From Flaviaesturariibacter aridisoli (lineage in GTDB: Bacteria > Bacteroidota > Bacteroidia > Chitinophagales > Chitinophagaceae), in assembly GCF_004343705.1 (NCBI RefSeq), contig NZ_SKFH01000012.1, positions 45,132 through 109,131 of the forward strand: DNA of 64,000 nt, given 5' to 3'. Shown here piece by piece: positions 53,441-60,451 of this stretch. The translations under genes were made by a program, and so were the position numbers. The notes beneath the pieces are model-generated. The model did not search any database and had not been told where the DNA came from. It saw nothing but the letters and a program-made list of their open reading frames with translations. How positions within the stretch are numbered: the first letter of the stretch is position 1; the number at the start of each line of letters is the position of its first letter.

Positions 53441-53834
53441 GGGAGCGGGGTGGAGGGGGGAAAGAGGGCGGGATTTGGATAACTGGTTGGTTTACAGGGG
53501 CGAGGGTATGGGCCAGCAGGGGCGTGCGTACGGGTGGGGTGGAAGCTGCGGGTGGGAGAGGTGGCACGTGCGCATGGCCGGGGAGGGTTGTGCAGGTGCG
53601 CGGGTAGTACCGTGCCGGTGCGGCGGCAGGTACGCGCGGGCGGGGCAGCTGCTCCGTGCATAGGGGACAGCAGGATGGCGCCGCTGGGCGGGGTGAATGC
53701 TGCGGCCGAGCCGGGTGCGGTATGCATATGGCCGGGATGGCTGCTGTTGCCGGCCCGGGTGCCTGCTGCGGTGGGTACGGCCCTGTGCCGCGGTTGTTTC
53801 GGGCGGAACAAAAGGTCGCTTGCGGGGAGCACAC
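53441..53834. other. Low-complexity GC-rich gap
   Basis: About 390 bases with open frames on both strands but no convincing gene; peptides are Ser/Arg/Pro/Gly-rich. Nothing else recognised. Confidence 0.5.
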
Positions 53835-53863
53835 AAAAAGTCCCGGCACGGGCCGGGACGAAA
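53835..53863 (-). terminator. Terminator of the 53886 gene
   Basis: GTCCCGGC (53840-53847) pairs with GCCGGGAC (53852-53859), and the minus strand carries a five-T tail. Confidence 0.8.
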
Positions 53864-53885
53864 AGGGTGCACGGGACGGGTAAAA

Positions 53886-54644
53886 TCAGGCTTCGGCCAG
53901 GCGTTCGTTGCGCAGGGTCCGTACGCTGAGGCCGTTGAGGCGTTTGCGCTCCGCCGAGTCGGCACCGAAAGCCGATACGTAGTAGGCGCGGATGGCTTCC
54001 ATGCGGGCTACCAGGCCGGTTTCGGCGTGGTATAACAAACGATCACGCTCCACCAGTGCGCCGCTATATACGGCAGCGGTTTCCTGGACTTTCAGATTGC
54101 TGTTATGGAGCTTCTCCGAGCGGCTTTCGATGGCCGGAAGGTTCACGTCGTCTTCGTTGGGCGTGTAAAAGGTGTGGTGGTGCCGGCACAGCTCCACCAG
54201 CTTGCGGAAGTTGGCTTCGCGGCCGTCATAGGATTTTTGCGATACCGAGATCTGGTTCTGGATGTCGCCGGCAGGTGCGTCAGAGGACGCCGGCTCGGGC
54301 TTTCCTACCCGTTCGCCGCGTAGCTTGCCCACGTATGCGCGGGCCGTATCCACCGCGTGGGCAGGGGCGCCGCAGGCCTCCAGCGTGTTCACAATACGGG
54401 TGCCGTACTTTTCAATGCCTTCGAAGGCATCCTGGCGCGTGCTGGTGGCCGTTTCGAAGTCGAGTTCGCCTCCGTGTACGCGCGTCAGCACGGCATCGCA
54501 GCCGTCGCAGTAGGCCAGCAGCTCGTCGTTCCGGATAAAAGACTTTACCGGTTTGTAGCGGTCGGCGCCGAGACTGAGGTTGATCGTGCGGGCGTTGCGC
54601 ACGGCAGCGATGTTGCGGCTGTGGGAATTTTCGTGTTGGGACAT
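53886..54644 (-). CDS. Conserved protein of unknown function, helical
   Basis: 252 residues, soluble, mostly helical, no signal peptide. Composition is ordinary; a middle Pro/Ala-rich linker (VGKPEPASSDAPAGD, residues ~118-132) separates two helical halves. The C-terminal half has an FRKLVELCRHHHTFYTPNEDD segment. I do not recognise a family. It faces the AT-rich Nudix operon in divergent orientation, with the dyad at 54741-54756 and a related half-dyad at 54715-54732 between them. Different GC from the operon suggests it belongs to the chromosomal background. Confidence 0.75.
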   Translation of the reverse strand: MSQHENSHSRNIAAVRNARTINLSLGADRYKPVKSFIRNDELLAYCDGCDAVLTRVHGGELDFETATSTRQDAFEGIEKYGTRIVNTLEACGAPAHAVDTARAYVGKLRGERVGKPEPASSDAPAGDIQNQISVSQKSYDGREANFRKLVELCRHHHTFYTPNEDDVNLPAIESRSEKLHNSNLKVQETAAVYSGALVERDRLLYHAETGLVARMEAIRAYYVSAFGADSAERKRLNGLSVRTLRNERLAEA

Positions 54645-54714
54645 TCTTTGACAGTTTAGATTTCGGTAAATGGGTTTACAATTCCGAATCTAGGGTCTGA
54701 GATGGCCTATGCGC

Positions 54715-54756
54715 AATACGGTATTTATACGGAGCCTGCCACCGTGGAACTACGGT
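54715..54756. promoter_or_regulatory. Two dyad elements in the divergent region (ACCGT-N6-ACGGT)
   Basis: ACCGTGGAACTACGGT at 54741-54756 is a perfect 5+5 dyad with a 6-base centre, as at 7707. Just before it, at 54715-54732, lies AATACGGTATTTATACGG, sharing the CCGTATAAATAC word (reverse complement) with the 7707 element. Candidate regulator binding region for the minus-strand gene. Confidence 0.4.
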
Positions 54757-54928
54757 AGGCCTGATTTTCAACGCGTTGGGGGGGCTGGCGGGCGTAACAA
54801 AATATAAGGGAGAACGGGCATTCAAAAAAGAGGGGAAGTGCGCGAGTTTTTGCGGGAATTACGGGGGTGGAAAGACCTTAACGGACCAATGGATTTATCA
54901 AATTATATTGAGTGCGAAAACTGCATGA

Positions 54929-55321
54929 ATGAAGCACTATCAAGTTGTAGCTGGTATTATTAAACATGACCAACAGATTCTTTGCGTCCAGCGAGGAAAG
55001 GGGAAGTACGATTATATTTCCTATAAATACGAGTTTCCTGGAGGGAAGATTGAAAACGGTGAAACAAAAGAAGATGCCTTAGTTCGTGAAATCAAAGAAG
55101 AACTCGAACTTGATATCTACGGTTTGGAAGAGCTAATAGAAATTAACCACACCTATCCTGATTTCAGCCTTACGATGTATTGCTTTATGGCACAAACACA
55201 TAGTCAAATGCCCGTCTTAAAAGAGCACCTAGCCTTCAAATGGCTTCCTATTGATGATCTTCAGCAGCTTGACTGGGCAGCTGCCGACATTCCAGCAGTA
55301 AAAAAGTTGACCGGATCATGA
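54929..55321 (+). CDS. Nudix hydrolase (MutT-like)
   Basis: 130 residues, cytoplasmic. The Nudix box runs from G39 (G39, E45, R53, E54, E57, E58) but the Gly that normally precedes the final hydrophobic residue is Glu (EELEL). Nudix enzymes cleave nucleoside diphosphates linked to another group, such as oxidised dGTP. First gene of an AT-rich four-gene unit, clearly lower in GC than flanking genes; its stop overlaps the ATG of the helicase gene (ATGA at 55318). In this context it may clear or process a nucleotide signal or product, which is inference. Confidence 0.9.
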   Translation: MKHYQVVAGIIKHDQQILCVQRGKGKYDYISYKYEFPGGKIENGETKEDALVREIKEELELDIYGLEELIEINHTYPDFSLTMYCFMAQTHSQMPVLKEHLAFKWLPIDDLQQLDWAAADIPAVKKLTGS

Positions 55322-58188
55322 TGAAGGATTTTCAAAAAGAATTACACCTAAGCCTGCAAACTGGTTTTATTGATCGAAGCCTTCCTTCACTAAAGAATTA
55401 CCAGCCGCAACTTCTTTATAACAGTAAGGAGGAAGGAGTCAAGATATTAGCCACGCTTCATCATGAATTAAGACGATGTGATGAGTTTTGGTTTTCTGTA
55501 GCTTTTGTAACAAAAGATGGCGTAGCCACAGTATTAGAGCTCTTAAAAGAGCTTGAGTTTCGAAAGGTTCGCGGCCAAGTACTTGTTTCACAATACCTAA
55601 ATTTTACACAGCCTGAAGCATTAAAGGCGCTGCTTCAATTCAAAAACATTGAGCTGAGAATTGTTCAATTAGGCGGTTTTCATGCTAAAGGTTATATTTT
55701 TCGTTCGGGAAGTGAATTCAGTTTAATTATCGGAAGCAGTAACCTAACCGCCTCCGCTTTGTGCGTTAATAAAGAGTGGAATTTAAAGGTGTCCGCTTCT
55801 TTCGAAAGTTCCATTGTTACAAGCACATTTGCAGAATTCAACAGGGAGTTTTCAAGAGCGGCCATTGTAGACCAACAGTTTATTGATAGCTATACTAGCG
55901 TTTATCAAGAATACAGAAAGGTGCTGCAGGCACAAGTTGCGGAGATGATGCCTGATCGCATTTTGCCCAACAAGATGCAAGTTGAAGCCCTGAAAAACCT
56001 TGAAGATTTAAGGGCCCGTGGCGCCAGTAAAGCATTGCTTATATCCGCGACCGGAACGGGCAAAACTTACTTGTCGGCTTTTGACGTACGCGCTTTTCAG
56101 CCTAGAAAGGTTCTTTTCATTGTACATCGGGAGAACATCGCGCGAGCTTCCCTAAGAAGTTATCAGCGAATTTTAGGACCCCATAATACGATGGGTCTAT
56201 TTACTGGAGGGAAGAAAGAGGTGGATTGTGATTTCTTGTTTTGTACAGTTCAAACTTTGTCCTTAGACAAAAACCTGGAACTCTTTTCAAAAGAAGAATT
56301 CGATTATATAGTCATTGACGAAACACACCGATCTGGGGCACAATCTTATCAGAAGATATTAAATTATTTCAGGCCTGTTTTTCTTCTCGGAATGACAGCA
56401 ACTCCGGAGCGAACGGACGGCCTGGATATATTCAGACAGTTTGACTATAATATCGCTTACGAGATTCGGTTACAAAAGGCTTTAGAGGAAGATATCTTGT
56501 GCAACTTCCACTACTTCGGTGTAGCTGACATTTTTGTGGATGGAGATAAGAAAGATGATCGGGCGGTTTTTAATAAACTGGTGGCCGATAATCGAGTAGA
56601 GCATATCATTGAAAAAGCTCGCTTTTATGGATGCGACAATGGGATTGTTCGCGGACTAATTTTTTGCAGTTCGGTTGAGGAATCTCGTGAGTTAGCTCAA
56701 AAGTTAGGTGTTCGGGGTATTAAAGCGATTGCGCTAACCGGTGAGTCATCTGAAAACGAACGCGAGCTCGCAATTCGTAGATTGGAATCAGATGGATCGG
56801 ATAAGATTGATTACATCTTGACACGCGACATTTTTAACGAGGGAGTCGATATTCCTAAAGTCAATCAGGTAATTCTTTTGCGGCCTACTGAGTCCGCAAT
56901 TGTTTTCGTTCAACAGCTAGGCCGTGGCCTTAGAAAAGCGGACGATAAAGAATATTTAACGGTGATTGATTTCATCGGCAACTACCGAAACAACTATTTA
57001 GTACCCGTCGCATTATTCGGTGACACTTCCTATAACAAGGATCGACTTAGAAAATTGTTGGCTAGTGGTAGCGGACTCATACCCGGTGCGTCAACGGTAA
57101 ACTTCGACGCAGTTGCTAAACGCCGGATTTATGAAGCCATAAATTCAGCCAATATGAGCCTTAGTCGCGACCTTGACCGTGATTTTGACTTGTTGAAATA
57201 TCAGTTGGGACGAGTGCCCAAAATGATGGACTTCATTGAGCATGAGAGTCGTGATCCTTATCTCTATGTCAAAAGCGCTGGATCTTATTATAACTATCTA
57301 CTTCGGAAGGAAAAAATTGATTCGACTATCGATAGTGTCGGGATCAACGTTTTAGAGGCATTTTCCAAAAGCGTTGCTAACGGCAAACGTGCAGAGGATG
57401 TCGCATTGCTGAAAAAGCTTTTAGATAAACCTACGGTTTCGCGAGCAGAAATTATTGACGCAATACAGAAAGCGTACGGATACACCCCATCTTCTGATAC
57501 GCTGACGTCTTGCGGATGGTCTATCAACCTAGAGTTTATTAAGAAAAAAGTAGACCTGATCATTGATGATGGCGTCCAGTTTTCCCGCACACGTCTATTT
57601 GACTCTCTTTTAGAACAAGAACCTTTTTTTGAATCTCTCGCTGACCTCTTACGTGCTTCCGAGGCCGTATTTAATAAGCACTTCAAGAAAGGCAAGTTTG
57701 ATAACGGCTTCATCTTTTACGAGAAATACTCAAGAGAGGATGCTTTGCGCATATTGAATTGGCAAGAGAACCCAGTGGCACAAAACGTTGGGGGTTACAT
57801 TACTCATTCGAGTCAAAGCTGCTTTGTAGTGTTTGTTACCTATAAGAAAAGCCTTGAAGAAGGGACATTAATCGATTATGAAGATCGATTCTTAAATCGC
57901 GAGCTTTTTGAGATGATCTCTAAGAATAACCGTTCATTGAAAAGCCCTGAGATGGTGCTATTGAGAAATGCCGTCGATTTGAGAATTCCATTCTTTATTA
58001 AAAAAAGCGATGACGAGGGGACTGGATTCTATTACCTTGGAAATATGAGGCCTTCCAAAACTAATGGTGCATTCGAAGAAGATTTGCGAGGTAAGAACAA
58101 AGACATCAAGGTTGTAAAAGTTCGCTTCCAACTAGACGTTGCGGTTCCTGAAGAACTTTATGAATATTTGGTTGACCAAGTTATTTAA
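55318..58188 (+). CDS. PLD-nuclease/DEAH helicase/DUF3427 protein
   Basis: 956 residues. Order: N-terminal phospholipase D-like nuclease domain (about 20-190) with an HAK motif, H122 and K124, followed by GSSNLT (the HxK half-site, so probably dimerises to make an active site); SF2 helicase (about 210-560) with motif I GTGKT (K249), DETH at 334-337, TATPERTD, and motif VI QQLGRGLRK; then a long C-terminal region (about 600-956) with a DUF3427-type domain (SQSCFVVFVTYKK and FYYLGNM). It translocates on DNA and may cut it. Overlaps the Nudix gene by 4 nt; the HNH gene starts 13 nt after. AT-rich throughout, unlike the chromosome around it, indicating recent transfer. Confidence 0.9.
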   Translation: MMKDFQKELHLSLQTGFIDRSLPSLKNYQPQLLYNSKEEGVKILATLHHELRRCDEFWFSVAFVTKDGVATVLELLKELEFRKVRGQVLVSQYLNFTQPEALKALLQFKNIELRIVQLGGFHAKGYIFRSGSEFSLIIGSSNLTASALCVNKEWNLKVSASFESSIVTSTFAEFNREFSRAAIVDQQFIDSYTSVYQEYRKVLQAQVAEMMPDRILPNKMQVEALKNLEDLRARGASKALLISATGTGKTYLSAFDVRAFQPRKVLFIVHRENIARASLRSYQRILGPHNTMGLFTGGKKEVDCDFLFCTVQTLSLDKNLELFSKEEFDYIVIDETHRSGAQSYQKILNYFRPVFLLGMTATPERTDGLDIFRQFDYNIAYEIRLQKALEEDILCNFHYFGVADIFVDGDKKDDRAVFNKLVADNRVEHIIEKARFYGCDNGIVRGLIFCSSVEESRELAQKLGVRGIKAIALTGESSENERELAIRRLESDGSDKIDYILTRDIFNEGVDIPKVNQVILLRPTESAIVFVQQLGRGLRKADDKEYLTVIDFIGNYRNNYLVPVALFGDTSYNKDRLRKLLASGSGLIPGASTVNFDAVAKRRIYEAINSANMSLSRDLDRDFDLLKYQLGRVPKMMDFIEHESRDPYLYVKSAGSYYNYLLRKEKIDSTIDSVGINVLEAFSKSVANGKRAEDVALLKKLLDKPTVSRAEIIDAIQKAYGYTPSSDTLTSCGWSINLEFIKKKVDLIIDDGVQFSRTRLFDSLLEQEPFFESLADLLRASEAVFNKHFKKGKFDNGFIFYEKYSREDALRILNWQENPVAQNVGGYITHSSQSCFVVFVTYKKSLEEGTLIDYEDRFLNRELFEMISKNNRSLKSPEMVLLRNAVDLRIPFFIKKSDDEGTGFYYLGNMRPSKTNGAFEEDLRGKNKDIKVVKVRFQLDVAVPEELYEYLVDQVI

Positions 58189-58201
58189 ATTCTAATGGTG
58201 T

Positions 58202-59332
58202 ATGGAGATTGATCACTCATTCTTCGATTCGAAGCTTCCTGAGTCAACCCATCTGCGAATAGATCGCCTTACCGCCGTCTTCCGCAACACTACCAACGCG
58301 TATAAGTTCTATTGGTTTCGTTCCATCCTGTCGCTTATTCGCGAAGGGGCAGGGCCCTTCCTGAGCCAACAGGAGCTCACGGGCCGCATGTTCGAACAGG
58401 TCTGGTATCCAATCGACTATTACAAGCTTTCATTTGGAAAGCTGGATAGCTTTGTCGGCATCGCGCAATTTGTGCGGAGCCTTCCAAAGGGCGTTGAATT
58501 AAACAATGCGCCGGGTAAGCCTTCTGTATTGCTACAGGTTCAAGAGCTGTTCACCGCGCAGGAAAAGCGGTTGGTTCAGTTGCAATTGAATAAGCTGTAT
58601 CAATATGTTCCGTTTCGGTTTATTCGCCCCTTCCTGGAAAAAGAGACGGAAGGATTAAAGGACAGTCAGGTAGACCGGCGCATCCAGGAAGAGGCGAAGC
58701 GCTATGCTGAAGCCAACCCATCCCATTGTCCCTATTACTTTGTAAGTGGAGGCATACAGATCAATAGTGTATGGTTTGACTACTTCCGCACGCACCTGTC
58801 TATCCTGGAAGCGTTCACCAACTGGAACCTCGTACAATACCTTCAGCGCAACAACCCGAATATTTCCGGGATATCGGTGAAAATATTCAAGCCTGAAGAG
58901 CGGCAGCTCAATGCGGTGCGTCAGGCATGGGATGTGTATCGGAACGTAAAAGGTGCACTGCCCTGTATCTATTCGGACGAATTACTGACGGATGCGTTCA
59001 CGTTGGATCATTTTATACCCTGGTCTTTCGTGGCTCATGACCTCAACTGGAACCTGGTCCCGGTGAGTCGGGAAATCAATTCCAGGAAAAACGATCGATT
59101 GCCTCGTTTACAATACTTGTCCAAATTGGCAGCCTTGCAGTATGATTTTGTGCATACGCTGGCCGAAAGGAATGGAGTGGGTAAAGTATTGGAAGATTAC
59201 ACGTTGCTTTTCCGCGAGGAGCTCGCAGCCATCAAATCCATGCCTCTGGCGCACTTCGAGCAGAAGTTTAAAGACACCATCACACCCATGTATCAAATCG
59301 CAAAGAATGCAGGATTCAGAGATTGGAACTAA
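58202..59332 (+). CDS. HNH endonuclease domain protein
   Basis: 376 residues. The first ~240 residues are helical and unrecognised. The HNH domain (about 255-300) has D269-H270 in LDHFIPWSF, the middle Asn in NWNLVP and the last Asn/Lys in NSRKNDRLP, the normal layout. Likely a DNA nuclease. It is 13 nt after the helicase and overlaps the HIT gene by 26 nt, so the two are translated together. GC is intermediate between the helicase and the chromosome. A transferred restriction-type function is plausible. Confidence 0.88.
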   Translation: MEIDHSFFDSKLPESTHLRIDRLTAVFRNTTNAYKFYWFRSILSLIREGAGPFLSQQELTGRMFEQVWYPIDYYKLSFGKLDSFVGIAQFVRSLPKGVELNNAPGKPSVLLQVQELFTAQEKRLVQLQLNKLYQYVPFRFIRPFLEKETEGLKDSQVDRRIQEEAKRYAEANPSHCPYYFVSGGIQINSVWFDYFRTHLSILEAFTNWNLVQYLQRNNPNISGISVKIFKPEERQLNAVRQAWDVYRNVKGALPCIYSDELLTDAFTLDHFIPWSFVAHDLNWNLVPVSREINSRKNDRLPRLQYLSKLAALQYDFVHTLAERNGVGKVLEDYTLLFREELAAIKSMPLAHFEQKFKDTITPMYQIAKNAGFRDWN

Positions 59333-59705
59333 GCGCGATGGTTGCCCTTTTTGTTCCGTAAGTGACCGCCTCATCTTAGCGGAGAATGAGTCCGCACTTG
59401 CCTTTTATGACGGATACCCTGTGTCCGAAGGGCACGCATTGGTCATTTCCAGGCGGCATGCAGCACATTACTTCGAATTGACCACTAAAGAGAAGCATCG
59501 TATGTGGGACCTCGTAGATGAAGTGGTGTCGCACTTACAGGAAAAGCATCATCCGGACGGATTCAATATCGGGTTCAATGTTCAGGAGGCCGGAGGGCAA
59601 ACGGTATTTCACACGCATATTCACATCATTCCGAGATACGAGGGAGATGTGCCCGACCCTCGTGGCGGCATCCGGCATGTGATCCAAGACAAAGGGTGTT
59701 ACTAA
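59307..59705 (+). CDS. HIT family nucleotide-binding protein
   Basis: 132 residues. The HxHxH triad is H102-T-H104-I-H106 (FHTHIHIIPRY), and an N-terminal CPFC pair (C13, C16) is visible. HIT proteins hydrolyse or transfer nucleotides from AMP-linked substrates. Start 59307 (overlapping the HNH stop) is chosen over the upstream frame because the family begins near the CPFC motif. Last gene of the AT-rich unit; a terminator was not seen, and the holin remnant follows on the opposite strand. Confidence 0.9.
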   Translation: MQDSEIGTKRDGCPFCSVSDRLILAENESALAFYDGYPVSEGHALVISRRHAAHYFELTTKEKHRMWDLVDEVVSHLQEKHHPDGFNIGFNVQEAGGQTVFHTHIHIIPRYEGDVPDPRGGIRHVIQDKGCY

Positions 59706-59712
59706 TTGATCC

Positions 59713-59871
59713 TCAAAACACCCACTGCACCAAGCTCCCCAGCACCGCCAGCACCAGCGCCATCAACAACGCCGTCCGGAAGCCCCGCACATCGAACCCG
59801 CTGATCAGCGAGTCCGCTACTTTGATCATCAGGGCCGTGACGCTCACGGCCCACGCTTCACGCCTCACGCC
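59713..59871 (-). pseudogene. Remnant of a phage-holin-4 family membrane protein
   Basis: A minus-strand frame ending at TGA 59713-59715 without a start codon. Its last ~40 residues (VTALMIKVADSLISGF, VRGFRTALLMALVLAVLG, ending QWVF) match the C-terminal membrane hairpin of the family IV holin-like (mycobacterial 4-TM) proteins. The N-terminal part is missing: the frame runs straight into the TCACGCC repeat array at 59838-59932 and meets a stop at 59872-59874. Confidence 0.6.
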
Positions 59872-59932
59872 TCACGGCTCACGGCTCACGCCTCACGCCT
59901 CACGCTTCACGCCTCACGCCTCACGCTCCCAG
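59838..59932. repeat. TCACGCC tandem array (one-armed copy of the nested repeat)
   Basis: About ten tandem CACGC(C/T)T units in one orientation, without a central terminator or left arm. It sits between the holin remnant and the GNAT gene. Confidence 0.8.
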
Positions 59933-60199
59933 CACCACCTGCTCCTTCCGCTCGGGGTGCCGCTCCAGCCAGGTCTTTACATAGGGGCAATACACCACTA
60001 CCGGCAGGTCTTCTTCCTTCGCATAGTCAAACGCGTAGGTGGCCAGCGCGCCGGCGATACCGCGGCCCTCGAGCGGCGCGGGCACCCAGGTGTGCATCAG
60101 CATGATCTTGCCGTCGTGGAGCCGGTACTCCAGGTAGGCTTCCTCGCCTTCCACCCCGGTTTCGAAGCGGAGGTTGGTTGTGTTGTTATGGATTTCCAT
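59921..60199 (-). CDS. GNAT-like N-acetyltransferase (Acetyltransf_CG type)
   Basis: 92 residues. The family core is seen as LEYRLHDGKIMLMHTWVP, EGRGIAGALATYAFDYA (acetyl-CoA loop) and a VYCPYVKTWLERHPE end. These small Gcn5-related proteins lack a full GNAT fold and their substrate is mostly unknown. Start 60199 is the family-like start. The stop codon lies at the edge of the TCACGCC repeat array. Confidence 0.85.
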   Translation of the reverse strand: MEIHNNTTNLRFETGVEGEEAYLEYRLHDGKIMLMHTWVPAPLEGRGIAGALATYAFDYAKEEDLPVVVYCPYVKTWLERHPERKEQVVLGA

Positions 60200-60279
60200 A
60201 GAAAGCAAGGTAGCGCAAAGTCGGGTTTAGGCGTCCTGCCTTTGGCGGGATGCTATCCCTAAACGCCTGCGCCTTCCCC

Positions 60280-60362
60280 CTTCTCGTTCTCTCGTTCTCT
60301 CGTTCTCTCGTTCTCTCGTTCTCTTGTTCTCTCCTTCTCTCGTTCTCCCCGCCCTCGTTCTT
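60280..60362. repeat. TCTCGTTCTC microsatellite
   Basis: Tandem TCTCGTTCTC/CTCGTTCT units, reverse complement of the array at 53361-53440. About 90 nt upstream of the kinase start at 60452 and within the divergent region shared with the GNAT gene. Confidence 0.8.
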
Positions 60363-60451
60363 TTTTCCGCCTCATCCGTTCGTTCCACCATTCTCCTGTC
60401 GTACCTTAAGCGTGTCCCCCGGTCTTTATTCGCCAAACACCCGCTTACCTC

